From Lachnospiraceae bacterium AF51-6-b8A (GTDB lineage: Bacteria > Bacillota > Clostridia > Lachnospirales > Lachnospiraceae): 64,000 bases of DNA. Shown piece after piece: positions 20,318 to 29,648 of this stretch; the first letter of the stretch is position 1, and every line of letters starts with the position of its first letter. Made by a program: the position numbers and the translations under genes. The stretch spans positions 62,001 to 126,000 of the forward strand of contig JAQCZH010000002.1 of NCBI GenBank assembly GCA_027682585.1, written 5' to 3'. The notes under the pieces were generated by a model. The model searched no databases. It had not been told where the DNA came from and worked only from the letters and a program-made list of their open reading frames with translations.

Positions 20318-20340
20318 CATTTGACTGCTTTAGTCAAATG
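20318..20340. promoter_or_regulatory. Palindromic operator candidate in the tna control region
   Basis: CATTTGACT and AGTCAAATG are perfect 9-base arms with a 5-base centre. It lies about 10-35 bases downstream of the predicted tnaA start point and in the intergenic region shared with the divergent regulator. It is a good candidate binding site for that regulator. Confidence 0.5.
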
Positions 20341-20353
20341 ACTTTGTGAGATA

Positions 20354-20381
20354 ATTTTATCACTATCTCTAGTTTTTTCAA
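20354..20381 (-). promoter_or_regulatory. Predicted tnaA promoter
   Basis: On the minus strand TTGAAA (20381-20376) and TAAAAT (20359-20354) are spaced by 16 bases. This gives a leader of roughly 180 bases containing the palindrome and a stem-loop. A tnaC-like leader peptide with a critical tryptophan was not found. Confidence 0.45.
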
Positions 20382-20493
20382 TTCGTATTGTCTGATTTAT
20401 ATAATATATACGATATTAGCTTTCTATTTTTATCTATTTTGCACGTTCTTCTTTCTTTTTCGCCTGCCGGATCAGATGTATGTGAGAATATTT

Positions 20494-20522
20494 TTGCATT
20501 ATTTCGCTTTTTCTGCTATGGT
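20494..20522 (+). promoter_or_regulatory. Predicted promoter of the divergent regulator
   Basis: TTGCAT and TATGGT are separated by 17 bases. The expected start point lies about 20 bases before the ATG of the regulator gene. Confidence 0.45.
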
Positions 20523-20548
20523 GAGGCCACAGGAAAGGCGGCTATGCT

Positions 20549-21223
20549 ATGAAAGAAAACAAACTTCGTCAATATTGTCAGTTGGTCTCTTTCTTAGGAC
20601 AGGCTCTGGGCCCGGACTACGAAGTCGTTCTCACCGATCTCCATTCGATTCTGGCGATCAGCAACGGGCAGGTGAGCGGGCGCGCCGTCGGCGGGCCTCT
20701 GAGCGACATCGCCCTTAAGATCTTACAGGCCAATCGGCAGGCCAAAGGCTCCTGTATCCTCAACTACCAGGGAAAGGGCATCAACGGAAAGCTTCTTCGC
20801 TGCTCCACCTTTTTTCTAAAAGGAGCAGGCGGACGCCTGGAGGGTTTGCTCTGTGTCAACTTCGACGACTCCCGCTATCACGAACTTGCCCAGAAGATCT
20901 TCGTCCTCTGCCATCCAGATTCTTATATTCAGCAAAATGTTCAGATCAATCAGGTCTCTCAGACCGGTTCCGAGACCTTCTATTCTGATCTTTCCACTCT
21001 CATCGATGATATGTTTGCCAGAGTCAACGACGCCTCCCCCGGATTCGACGGCAAGTTGAGTTACCGGGACAAACTCAAGATTGTCTCCTCCCTCTACCAG
21101 AACGGGGTTTTCTCCGTCAAGGGAACCATTCCGGAGGTCTCTGCCCGCCTTGGGGTCTCTGCTGCCACTCTCTACCGCTATATCAATAAAGTCAAGGGAG
21201 AGGCGGTGCCTGCCATGCCATGA
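20549..21223 (+). CDS. YheO-type PAS/helix-turn-helix transcriptional regulator
   Basis: 224 residues. The N-terminal 110 residues match the PAS-like YheO domain (LGPDYEVVLTDLHSILAISNG, then the GKLLRCSTFFLK and LLCVNFDDS strands). The C-terminus is a helix-turn-helix of the same family (VKGTIPEVSARLGVSAATLYRYINKV). Such regulators often control amino-acid catabolic genes. It is divergent from tnaA, and the shared 334-base region holds a palindrome, so it probably responds to tryptophan or a related compound (inference). Confidence 0.85.
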   Translation: MKENKLRQYCQLVSFLGQALGPDYEVVLTDLHSILAISNGQVSGRAVGGPLSDIALKILQANRQAKGSCILNYQGKGINGKLLRCSTFFLKGAGGRLEGLLCVNFDDSRYHELAQKIFVLCHPDSYIQQNVQINQVSQTGSETFYSDLSTLIDDMFARVNDASPGFDGKLSYRDKLKIVSSLYQNGVFSVKGTIPEVSARLGVSAATLYRYINKVKGEAVPAMP

Positions 21224-21272
21224 GGGAAAATGCCGTCATGAAAACATCGTGGCAAAACGACTTCCATCTTAC

Positions 21273-21707
21273 TTATTTCTTCCTGCGAAAACGATCCAGG
21301 AAGGAACCTGCTGACATGAATTTTGCATTCGGATCCGCTGCGCATACGTAATCATAGAGATTATTCTCCTCGCCATCCCGGATTCGCTTCATCACTCTTT
21401 GCACCGGCCAGAATATGCTTGTTCCAATCTGTACCTGAATATTTAATTCGCCCTGCGGATCACTGTCATCCGTCTTCCAGCTTCCATGATAGGCCCGGTT
21501 CATGGTCTCGCCCACATAGCTTCCAATCGCGAAAATAATGGAACCGCTGTTCCCCTCGAACAGCCGGGGATTTTCCTGAATCCAGCGCTCGATCTCCCGG
21601 ATCGATTCCAGAGAGTAATCCGCCCTGTATCCTGTTTGACTGAGATTTCCCGCTGCCCACTCACTGGCCGTGTGAATATCTTCCATCAGCGTGTGTTTCT
21701 GTGCCAT
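21273..21707 (-). CDS. Hypothetical protein
   Basis: 144 residues, not recognised. AGAGGAG lies about seven bases before the ATG. The protein is soluble, rich in charged residues, has a patch SIIFAIGSYVGETMNRAYHG, and ends in a basic tail (FLDRFRRKK). It has no signal peptide or membrane segment. The good ribosome site and ordinary composition support a real gene. It may be co-transcribed with the downstream binding lipoprotein, 77 bases on. Confidence 0.7.
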   Translation of the reverse strand: MAQKHTLMEDIHTASEWAAGNLSQTGYRADYSLESIREIERWIQENPRLFEGNSGSIIFAIGSYVGETMNRAYHGSWKTDDSDPQGELNIQVQIGTSIFWPVQRVMKRIRDGEENNLYDYVCAADPNAKFMSAGSFLDRFRRKK

Positions 21708-21784
21708 ATCATACTCCTCTCTCCATCTCCGCCATCGCCAACCCCATGATAGAGACTGGCTCTCATTTGAAAGATGACATGCTC

Positions 21785-22753
21785 TTATTTCGATCCCCCC
21801 TGTTTTGGGAAAAGGATATCCGCAACCCCCTCATAGGCCTTGCCCCAATTGGCATTGGGCTTGATCTGATAGAGGAACTTATCCATCATGTGAAACTTCC
21901 CCTGCTTAACCGCAGTCAGGCTCTGCCAGGCAGGATCCGATGAAAGGGTCTTGTCAACCGCCTGCTTGGCCTTATCCGTATCTGACCCCATTGTCGTGGC
22001 AAAGATATAGTCCGGATTCGACGCTACGACCGCCTCCATAGAGAAATCACCCTTGATAGAGGAATCCGTGTCAGCTACATTTTTTGCGCCCAGATCCTTG
22101 AGTATCTCACCCAGGACAATCTCATTGCTCCCCATGACCTTAATGGCGCCGGAGCTGGCCACGCGAATGACAAGAACCCTTGGATGCGATCCGTCCGCCC
22201 GTTTCTTGACCTGAGCGATCTGCTCCTGTACCTTGATTCCATTCTGCTCATACAGATCCGTCCTGCCCGTGATATCCGTCATGATCTTCAGCATGGACAG
22301 GTAATCGTCGAAGGAATCCACCTTGAAGAAGGCTGCCGGGATGCCTGCCTGTTTCAATTGATCATAGAGCCCCGTCTGAGCGTCAAATTTGGATGACCCT
22401 ATGATAAAGTCAGGCTTTTCAGAGATCAGCTGTTCTAAATTGGGATGATACTGGTCTCCCAGATTTACAACATCATTTCCCAATTTGAGATTGGAGTTGG
22501 CCCAGGAATCCTTTACTGTCGCTGACACCGTACCGCCGGCAGACTGCCAGACATCTACGAAAGATCCCATAAGAACTGCCACCTTCTTCGGATTCTTAAC
22601 AGTGATCTCATGACCGAGAGAATCCTTAAAAGTCACCCCCCTGTCCTGTTTTTCCGCCTCCTGATTAACAGCCTGCTGTCCGGCCGGCCGGCCGCAGCCC
22701 GCCAGGAGAATGGCGGACATTGCCAGGGCCAAAAATACTCTCATCTTTTTCAT
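21785..22753 (-). CDS. Metal-chelate-binding lipoprotein (BtuF/FhuD type)
   Basis: 322 residues. The signal peptide ends in a lipobox, AILLAGC. The mature part begins GVTFKDSLGHEITVKNPKKVAVL, typical of periplasmic-binding proteins for siderophores, haem or cobalamin, and contains the long central helix type of that class. AAGGAGAG precedes the ATG. No permease or ATPase gene is adjacent; the FecCD and FepC-like genes at 15.1-16.9 kb are the obvious partners, separated by the tryptophan module and on the other strand. Confidence 0.88.
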   Translation of the reverse strand: MKKMRVFLALAMSAILLAGCGRPAGQQAVNQEAEKQDRGVTFKDSLGHEITVKNPKKVAVLMGSFVDVWQSAGGTVSATVKDSWANSNLKLGNDVVNLGDQYHPNLEQLISEKPDFIIGSSKFDAQTGLYDQLKQAGIPAAFFKVDSFDDYLSMLKIMTDITGRTDLYEQNGIKVQEQIAQVKKRADGSHPRVLVIRVASSGAIKVMGSNEIVLGEILKDLGAKNVADTDSSIKGDFSMEAVVASNPDYIFATTMGSDTDKAKQAVDKTLSSDPAWQSLTAVKQGKFHMMDKFLYQIKPNANWGKAYEGVADILFPKQGGSK

Positions 22754-22855
22754 TCTTTCTCTCCTTTTTCTTAATCTCCTCCAGGGATTCCATCACTTTA
22801 TGATCACATGCCCTATCAGTAGGACTATTTTTCTCCAAACTCTCTCCACAGCGGA

Positions 22856-23443
22856 TCATTTTTCTAAAATTTCCGTCACACGGCGGCACAGAACAGGAAC
22901 CACTTCCTCCATGAACCAGGGGTTTTTCCCCTGCCAGCGGAAGTTCAGGGGAGATGGATGCACAATTGGGAAATACTTGGGCAGATACTCCTGATATGCC
23001 CGCACTGTCTCTGTCAGATTCCGTTTGGCCTCCTTGCCCAGATAATAATCTATCGCATATTTCCCGATCAGGATCGTCAGCTGAATCCGATCCATATATC
23101 TGAGAATTTCCGGATGATACTCCTGCGCGATGAACCTGCGGGGCGGCTTATCCCCGCTCCCGGAGACGGATTTTCCCGGAAAATAGAAGTCCATTGGCAT
23201 AATCGCAATATCTCTGGAATAGAAAATATCTCTGTCAATTCCCATCCAGTCCATCAGCTTCTCTCCGGACTTGTCATTGAATGGAATCAGAGACTCCTCC
23301 ACCTTCTTGCCCGGTGCCTGCCCGATGATGAGAATCCTGGCCTCTTTGTGCAGTTGATAGACCGGCGGGATATCTCGCCTGGTATATTCCGCGTTGCGGG
23401 GATCTTCTTCCAGACGTCTGGTCAATTCATCAACACTCTTCAT
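22856..23443 (-). CDS. Uracil-DNA glycosylase family protein
   Basis: About 195 residues from the ATG at 23443; a GTG eight codons upstream is possible. Motif 1 ILIIGQAPGKK and motif 2 HPSPLNFRW match the UDG superfamily (compare GQAPG and HPSP in other bacterial members). It probably removes uracil or a related base from DNA. The family contains several branches and I cannot assign one. It stands 102 bases upstream of the chelate-binding protein gene. Confidence 0.85.
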   Translation of the reverse strand: MKSVDELTRRLEEDPRNAEYTRRDIPPVYQLHKEARILIIGQAPGKKVEESLIPFNDKSGEKLMDWMGIDRDIFYSRDIAIMPMDFYFPGKSVSGSGDKPPRRFIAQEYHPEILRYMDRIQLTILIGKYAIDYYLGKEAKRNLTETVRAYQEYLPKYFPIVHPSPLNFRWQGKNPWFMEEVVPVLCRRVTEILEK

Positions 23444-23587
23444 TCCTTGCCTTCTCCTCCTGTTCACTCATCATTGCTCTTCACAAGGGTTATTTTGTAT
23501 ATGTTATATCATCTTTAAAAACATTTTTGATGTAACTACAACAGATCTCACCTTAATCAGGAACATTCTTTGCATATGGCCGTCTGC

Positions 23588-24868
23588 TCACAAGTCCTCA
23601 ATGATGTCGCAAATGTTGTTCATCACAGAACAGAGCAGATCATAACTTTCTCCTCTCGCATATGTACACGCTGATAAAGTGCACTGGTTCCTGTAAGTGG
23701 ATATCGCCAACTGAAAATACGGCACCGGTTTTGCTGCTGCGCCAATGAAAACATCCGAAACAGAATTCCCCCGGAACACCAGACGTCTCTCATCAATTTT
23801 CCCTAAATTTGTATACGAAATCAAAGGAACAGAGATTTTTGAGGAAAGCACTTTTCCCAAAACCGAGAGAGGGAGCATACGATATAAAATATGCAGTAAA
23901 ATCGGTTCTTTCAGACAGAGACTGCTCTTTTTCTGTGCGCGCATCTGCGCGGAAATTTTATTGCAGATGTTTTCAAAAGTATTCTTCCCATTCAAATGAA
24001 TCTGACAGTAATAGTTTCCCGTCAAATTGCAGATCGAGCTGTTTGCATTTGTATTAAATCTGCGAAGATCGACCGGGCAGGGGATGGTCATATCATTCCA
24101 TCCGAACATATTGTGTAATGTCAGAATATATGCCGCAAGCAAAATATCATTTACACTGGGACGGTATTCTATTGCACAGGAGCGATATCGCTCCAATTTT
24201 GACAGGCTCATTCTTCTTACGATCAGTCTAGGCCTTTGACCACTTTCATTTAACGGCAAATGCCGTTCCACATCTGCATGTTCTGCCTGCGCCCTTGCAA
24301 ACAGAATTTTTACTTTTTGCATGATCGTAAATCGATCTGTCACCTGAGCAAAACTTCTATCTGTATTTATCTGCATTTGTATTTTTGTCGGACAGCACGA
24401 ATATAATTCAGCCAAAAGATACAGCAACTGTTCAAATCCTCTTCCGTCACAAAGCAAATGACTTGCAATGACGCAAAGAGAATCCCTTTCTTCCCCGCAT
24501 ATCCAATAAATTTTCAACGGCACATCAATCCCAATCTCAAGTGAAGATAATAATGAATCATTTTCAATCCTCGAAAAATCTTTCCCAGCGCTTATACTTG
24601 TCAGGATTTCTTGACAGGGAATTTTGGAATATGGGTCAGGGCCACGCCACACCCCCATTTTCATATCATACCTGCACCGTAAAATCGGATATGACGAGAC
24701 CAATGCTTCTATCGCATCCCTTAATCTTTTCCCCTCCAGTTTTTCATGAAAACGAATACATCCTCTGACAACAGGTTTCTGAACAAAACCATAAAAAAAT
24801 TGCATAAAGTCAAACGGCTGTCCTTTTAATTTCATAAGAAATATGTGTCCCCGTAAAATGTTATACAT
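23588..24868 (-). CDS. Orphan condensation-domain-like acyltransferase
   Basis: 426 residues. The motif SHLLCDGRG (H137, D141, G142) is the HxxxDG catalytic pattern of condensation domains and CoA-dependent acyltransferases. PCPVDLRRF resembles the DxR(P/F) element of the second half, so both halves of the V-shaped fold appear present. It may transfer an acyl group to an alcohol or amine, as in PapA or alcohol-acetyltransferase relatives. No synthetase, carrier protein or CoA ligase gene is adjacent. The gene is more AT-rich than its neighbours, pointing to acquisition. The start could also be the ATG at 24835. Confidence 0.7.
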   Translation of the reverse strand: MYNILRGHIFLMKLKGQPFDFMQFFYGFVQKPVVRGCIRFHEKLEGKRLRDAIEALVSSYPILRCRYDMKMGVWRGPDPYSKIPCQEILTSISAGKDFSRIENDSLLSSLEIGIDVPLKIYWICGEERDSLCVIASHLLCDGRGFEQLLYLLAELYSCCPTKIQMQINTDRSFAQVTDRFTIMQKVKILFARAQAEHADVERHLPLNESGQRPRLIVRRMSLSKLERYRSCAIEYRPSVNDILLAAYILTLHNMFGWNDMTIPCPVDLRRFNTNANSSICNLTGNYYCQIHLNGKNTFENICNKISAQMRAQKKSSLCLKEPILLHILYRMLPLSVLGKVLSSKISVPLISYTNLGKIDERRLVFRGNSVSDVFIGAAAKPVPYFQLAISTYRNQCTLSACTYARGESYDLLCSVMNNICDIIEDL

Positions 24869-25065
24869 TGATAAACTTCACATCTTAGTTTAAACCAAAA
24901 AAATGTATACCGCTACTTCTTTTAAAGGCAGACAGACAGTGATTATACTGCAGAATTTTGAAGTTCGAATTCCATGTGCTGTCAACAGTATTTGAATTAC
25001 AGATCATTAAGATCTTCTTGTCTACCATTTTGTGCATCAGACGCTCTCTTTCTTTCGGCGCTGTA

Positions 25066-25094
25066 TTGAATTTCCTTCCCGATCCGATTACAAT
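25066..25094 (+). promoter_or_regulatory. Predicted promoter of the alcohol dehydrogenase gene
   Basis: TTGAAT and TACAAT are 17 bases apart. The expected start point is near 25101, immediately before a Rex-type palindrome. Confidence 0.6.
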
Positions 25095-25106
25095 ATTTTT
25101 GTAGGA

Positions 25107-25126
25107 CTTGTTAAATATTTAACAAG
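25107..25126. promoter_or_regulatory. Rex operator
   Basis: A perfect 20-base palindrome containing TTGTTAA-ATAT-TTAACAA, the established consensus of clostridial Rex, the NADH/NAD+-sensing repressor. It covers the predicted start point of the alcohol dehydrogenase gene, so repression when NADH is low is expected. Confidence 0.85.
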
Positions 25127-25170
25127 AAAATTTTTTCACTGTCAGGTTAGAAGAAAGTGGGGAACAAAAA

Positions 25171-26388
25171 ATGCAGAGATTTACTTTACCAAGAGATCTG
25201 TATCATGGTCCGGATGCCTTAGAGGCGCTGAAGACCTTAGGCGGCAAGAAAGCCATCCTCTGTGTCGGCGGCGGTTCCATGAAGAGGGCCGGCTTCTTAG
25301 ACAAGGCCATCTCCTATCTCAAGGAGGGCGGCATGGAGGTAGAACTCATCGAAGGCATCGAATCCGACCCCTCCGTTGAGACTGTTATGAAGGGCGCTCA
25401 GAAGATGTCTGAGTTTGAGCCCGACTGGATCGTTGCCATGGGCGGCGGTTCTCCCATCGACGCGGCCAAGGCCATGTGGATCAAGTACGAGTATCCCGAT
25501 ACGACCTTTGAGGATATGTGCAAGGTCTTCGGTCTTCCCAAGCTGCGCACCAAGGCTAAGTTCTGCGCCATTTCCTCTACCTCCGGCACCGGTACCGAGG
25601 TAACCGCCTTCTCTATCATTACCGACTACGAGAAGGGAATCAAATATCCCCTCGCAGACTTTGAGATCACTCCCGATGTCGCCATCGTTGATCCCGCTCT
25701 GGTTGCTTCCATGCCCCAGAAGCTGATCGCTCATACCGGAATGGATGCGATCACCCACGCCATCGAGGCCTATGTCTCTACCGCCAACAGCTATTTCACC
25801 GATCCTCTGGCTCTGGTTTCCGCCAATACCATCAAGGAATCTCTGGTAGCTTCCTACAATGGCGATCAGGATGCCCGTGCCAGGATGCACGACGCCCAGT
25901 GCATGGCCGGCATGTCCTTCTCCAATGCCCTCCTTGGCATTGTTCACTCCATGGCACACAAGACCGGAGCGGTCTTCGCGGACTATGGCGCTCACATCAT
26001 CCACGGGGCGGCCAACGCTATGTACCTGCCCAAGGTTATCGCTTTCAACGCCAAGGACGAGACCGCCAAGAAGCGCTACGGTCAGATCTGCGATTTCATC
26101 GGAGTCGACGGTGCCAGCGATGACGAGAAGATCGCCAATCTCATTGCCCTTCTTCGCAAGATGAACGATGAGCTTAATATCCCTCACTGCATCAAGAACT
26201 ATGGAGCGGACTCCTATCCCACCGAGCAGGGCTTTGTCCCGGAGAAGGTCTTCCTTGAGAGACTTCCCGAGATCGCCAAGAACGCCATTGCCGATGCCTG
26301 CACCGGCTCCAATCCCCGTATTCCAAGTCAGGAGGAGATGGAGATGCTGCTTAAGACTTGCTACTATGACACGGAAGTGGATTTCTAA
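25171..26388 (+). CDS. Iron-containing alcohol dehydrogenase
   Basis: 405 residues, class III iron-dependent alcohol dehydrogenase (butanol-dehydrogenase-like). The NAD(P)-binding GGGSPIDAAKAMW and the family signature region around LIAHTGMDAITHAIEAYVS and HSMAHKTGAVF supply the metal-binding aspartate and histidines. It reduces an aldehyde to an alcohol while re-oxidising NAD(P)H during fermentation. GGGGAA precedes the ATG by five to six bases. A Rex operator upstream and a strong terminator downstream make it a single-gene unit controlled by redox state. Confidence 0.93.
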   Translation: MQRFTLPRDLYHGPDALEALKTLGGKKAILCVGGGSMKRAGFLDKAISYLKEGGMEVELIEGIESDPSVETVMKGAQKMSEFEPDWIVAMGGGSPIDAAKAMWIKYEYPDTTFEDMCKVFGLPKLRTKAKFCAISSTSGTGTEVTAFSIITDYEKGIKYPLADFEITPDVAIVDPALVASMPQKLIAHTGMDAITHAIEAYVSTANSYFTDPLALVSANTIKESLVASYNGDQDARARMHDAQCMAGMSFSNALLGIVHSMAHKTGAVFADYGAHIIHGAANAMYLPKVIAFNAKDETAKKRYGQICDFIGVDGASDDEKIANLIALLRKMNDELNIPHCIKNYGADSYPTEQGFVPEKVFLERLPEIAKNAIADACTGSNPRIPSQEEMEMLLKTCYYDTEVDF

Positions 26389-26416
26389 ATTTATTCCTGT
26401 TTTCCAGAAGATTCAG

Positions 26417-26452
26417 GCACACGCGAGAGTTCGTCTCTCGCGTGTGCTTTTT
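26417..26452 (+). terminator. Strong terminator after the alcohol dehydrogenase gene
   Basis: A perfect 13-base stem (GCACACGCGAGAG and its complement) with a 5-base loop is followed by five T. Confidence 0.9.
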
Positions 26453-26589
26453 CGTTACATAAAAGCCCCCCCTGCCAGAACAATTTATGTTCAGCAAAGA
26501 GGCTTCCTATCAAATTGAGGACAATCGCATGCTCTGTGACAATCAAATACTCACAGAGCGTCCCCTGTCAGATTTTTACATGATTCACA

Positions 26590-27996
26590 TCAGCTGCAGA
26601 GCCTTACAATGGCCTCTGCGTAGACCTTGGCGGCAATCATAATGTTGTCAATATCGAAGAACTCATCAGCTCCATGCATGCGGGTATCCCGACCGGGGAG
26701 AACCGCGCCAAAGGCGACGCCGTTGTCCACATCGTGCACATAGGTCCCGCCGCCGATAGCCAGGCACTGGCCCTTCAGCCCCGTAACGTCTTCATAGGAG
26801 GACAGCAGGGTGCGGATAAAGTCACTGTCCGCGGAGACTGCATGAGGAGGAACCATCCCGTCAGATACGAAAGTGAAACCGGCCTCCTCCAGCTTCTTCT
26901 GAGCGATCTTCTCACAGTTCTCCTCATTGGAAGAGAGAGGCGTTCTGGCGTCGAACTTAAAATAGAGCCTCTTCTCATCACACCGAAAGAGATCCAGCGT
27001 TGCGGTCAGGGGACCGGACTCGGCGTCCTCATTGGCGATGCCCAGGGCGGAACCGTCCGTCACACCATAGGGAAAGAGTTCCGGAATCTTCCGATAGAGC
27101 GCTGTACTCTGGCACTCTGCCAGAGGAAGACGATTGATCAGAAGGACTGCTGCCAGCCCGGCATTGCGTCCTGTCTGCGGTGTGGAGGCATGGGCGGATT
27201 CCCCGATAATCGTCAGTTCCCTGTCACCGGTCTGACGGATCTCAACCCCGCACTCTTCTTGAATCTGGGCAACAGCCGTCCTGACAACGGGCATATCGAG
27301 CTCCAGTCCCTCGAAGGCGACAACCGCCTTCTGCGGAACTGCATTGATGGCAATTCCGGCATCCAGCCTGGTCACTCTGGGCTTCACCTGGGCAGAAGCT
27401 GCATCCAGTTCCCTGGTAAAGGCGGCCTTGAACTGCCCCAGTTCCACATTGATGATGGGGAAATCCGCGTCAGGGGAGAAAGTCATAGGAGCCGGTTTCT
27501 GACTGGCATAATAATGTTCGATATCTTTCGTCCCGGTCTCCTCCTGAGAACCCACGATCAGACGGACATTCTTAGTCAGAGGCGTCTTCGTCTCTCGGAT
27601 CGCCCGCATCGCGTAGGCGGCGCAGAGCATCGGTCCCTTGTCATCACTGGTACCGCGGCCCCAGAGTTTACCATCCTTCTCGATAATCGTGAAGGGATCC
27701 GTCACCGTCCAGCCCTCACCGGCAGGGACAACATCGGAGTGAGCCAGCATGTCCAGATTGGCTGGCAGGCTTGGATCAAAGTCCGCGTAACCGATGTAGT
27801 TCTCCATATTATGGGTGGCAAATCCATAGCCTGCAAAGAGTTCCAGCGCCTTGTTCAGGGCCTTGCAGGGCTCTTCTCCAAAAGGCATCTCCTCTTTCGG
27901 GGAAGACTCCACAGAGGGAATCCGGCACAGGGTTTTGATATCGTCCAGCAAATCCTGCTGATGGGCATCCAGCCACTCGTTGATTTTTTGATTCAT
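26590..27996 (-). CDS. pepV: Dipeptidase PepV (M20 family)
   Basis: 468 residues, the normal length for PepV. Metal-site motifs include LDMLAHSDVVPAGEGW (His and Asp) and GRGTSDDKGP, followed by IVGSQEETGTKD with the catalytic glutamates. C-terminal GGTYVHDVDNGVAFG supplies the last histidine ligand. It hydrolyses dipeptides in the cytoplasm with two zinc ions. It follows the DUF815 ATPase gene on the same strand by 67 bases. Confidence 0.93.
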   Translation of the reverse strand: MNQKINEWLDAHQQDLLDDIKTLCRIPSVESSPKEEMPFGEEPCKALNKALELFAGYGFATHNMENYIGYADFDPSLPANLDMLAHSDVVPAGEGWTVTDPFTIIEKDGKLWGRGTSDDKGPMLCAAYAMRAIRETKTPLTKNVRLIVGSQEETGTKDIEHYYASQKPAPMTFSPDADFPIINVELGQFKAAFTRELDAASAQVKPRVTRLDAGIAINAVPQKAVVAFEGLELDMPVVRTAVAQIQEECGVEIRQTGDRELTIIGESAHASTPQTGRNAGLAAVLLINRLPLAECQSTALYRKIPELFPYGVTDGSALGIANEDAESGPLTATLDLFRCDEKRLYFKFDARTPLSSNEENCEKIAQKKLEEAGFTFVSDGMVPPHAVSADSDFIRTLLSSYEDVTGLKGQCLAIGGGTYVHDVDNGVAFGAVLPGRDTRMHGADEFFDIDNIMIAAKVYAEAIVRLCS

Positions 27997-28063
27997 ATTC
28001 CTTCCTTTCTCAACTGTTGCAAGAAAATATCTGTCTGTTCAAGGTCTGCTGCTGATCGCTATA

Positions 28064-29398
28064 TCACTTCTCCCCATTTGCTGCAGGATCCTTAAGCGCA
28101 TATGATCCCAGAAGATAATCAATAAACTGCTGGGCCGTTCTGCCGGAGAATCCCCCATGACTGAGTTCCCATACATTGGCTTTGGCGCGAAGCTCCTCCC
28201 GGCTGATGGTCAGTTCCGGATAACGGGCCGCAAGAGTCTCTACAATATGGATGAATTCCTTCGGCGAGGGCTTGAAGTAGCCAATCTGCAGACCGAAGCG
28301 GGCTGACAGGGACAGCTTCTCCTGAACGGTATCATTCTTGTGGACATCGTCATCCTCGTGATCCGTCTTGTCCCTCCAGGTCTCGCGAACCAGATGCTTG
28401 CGGTTGGAGGTGGCGTAGATCAGGACATTCTCCGGCTTGGGCTCCAGACCTCCCTCAATAATCGCCTTCAGATACTTGTACTCCAGCTCACTCTCCTCGA
28501 AAGAGAGGTCGTCCATGTAAATGACAAAACGGTAGTTGCGGTTCTTAATCTGATTGATGATCTTGGCCAGGTACTGAAACTGGTGCTTATAAATCTCGAT
28601 GATGCGAAGCCCCTGACTGTAGTAGGCATTCAGAATTGCCTTGACTGAGGTGGACTTGCCGGTGCCGGCGTCGCCGTAGAGGAGAACATTGTTGGCCTTG
28701 CGGCCTGCGACAAACGCCTGCGTATTATCGACCAGTTCCTTCTTCTGCATTTCATAGCCGACAATATCCTCCAGATGAATATCCAGGGTATTGGTAATTG
28801 GAACCAGAAGCTCCGTCTCCGGATCCTCTGAGACACGGAAGGCTTTATTAAGGCCCAGCATACCTACACCATAACGGCCATAGAAGGAAGTGACTGCCTG
28901 ATAGAGTTCCCAGTCCGTAACAGCTGCGTCAAAAGCGGCAGACAGCTCCTGTACCTTGTCAGAGACATTCTTGTTGTAGATCTGCGCCTTCTTCTCAACA
29001 GCATGAAAATCCGTCAGAATAGAGAAGACCGAAATGCCCAGCTTCCTCTCAAGGGGAGCGAAGTCGTAATCAAAGAGCTGCTTGAAAATATGCAGGTCAT
29101 TTTCCACAAGAGTGTTGACTGAGCCATCCATAGCCCCCTCTTTCTCCGCGACAAGGGTGAATGGGGTCTCCGTCATAGCCAGCAGATAGGCCAGGTAGTT
29201 CTGCCAGAGGTTCTGATTAAAGCCGTAAACCGTGGCCAGATCCAAGAGGCGATGCACCTGCTCTAAGATCTCCTGCGAAGCCTCCTCGTCAGAAAGCTTT
29301 CCCTGATCCAATCTGCGCATGGCATCCGCGATTCGGAAGAGAATGGAATCTCTGGAAATCGACCGGTAAATGATCAGTTTGCTCGTCAGTTGATACAT
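28064..29398 (-). CDS. DUF815-type AAA ATPase
   Basis: About 444 residues from the ATG at 29398, with GGAGG five bases upstream. Walker A is [12 protein letters not shown], Walker B is [12 protein letters not shown], and a sensor motif [13 protein letters not shown] follows, the typical set for DUF815 proteins. [16 protein letters not shown] lies in the lid. The family is widespread in Firmicutes and Proteobacteria with no firmly known role. No partner is evident beyond pepV downstream. Confidence 0.88.
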   Translation of the reverse strand: MYQLTSKLIIYRSISRDSILFRIADAMRRLDQGKLSDEEASQEILEQVHRLLDLATVYGFNQNLWQNYLAYLLAMTETPFTLVAEKEGAMDGSVNTLVENDLHIFKQLFDYDFAPLERKLGISVFSILTDFHAVEKKAQIYNKNVSDKVQELSAAFDAAVTDWELYQAVTSFYGRYGVGMLGLNKAFRVSEDPETELLVPITNTLDIHLEDIVGYEMQKKELVDNTQAFVAGRKANNVLLYGDAGTGKSTSVKAILNAYYSQGLRIIEIYKHQFQYLAKIINQIKNRNYRFVIYMDDLSFEESELEYKYLKAIIEGGLEPKPENVLIYATSNRKHLVRETWRDKTDHEDDDVHKNDTVQEKLSLSARFGLQIGYFKPSPKEFIHIVETLAARYPELTISREELRAKANVWELSHGGFSGRTAQQFIDYLLGSYALKDPAANGEK

Positions 29399-29648
29399 GT
29401 TCACCTCCAAAGCTTCTAAAAATCGCCCCTATTATAGCACAAGTCCCCTCCAGCCCGGCTGGAAAGAGACTTGCTGACCTATCATGACGTATCGTGACGC
29501 CGAGCGCATTTATCGAGCGCATTTTATGGAATAAAACATCCGGATTTGAAACAAACCTCGTGATTCCATGATTTAAATCTGCTGCTCCGGAAAAGGGGGA
29601 CAAGATCCCAAAAAGTAAGATTCAAAAGTCTGCTCCTCTCCTGCCTCT

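Noticed and set aside
20161-20340. A tnaC-like leader peptide before tnaA
   Set aside because: The short frames in the leader contain no tryptophan codon in a TnaC-like context, so classical TnaC attenuation is not supported.
26674-28095. A 473-codon open frame antisense to pepV
   Set aside because: Shadow of pepV, with no ribosome site or known domain.
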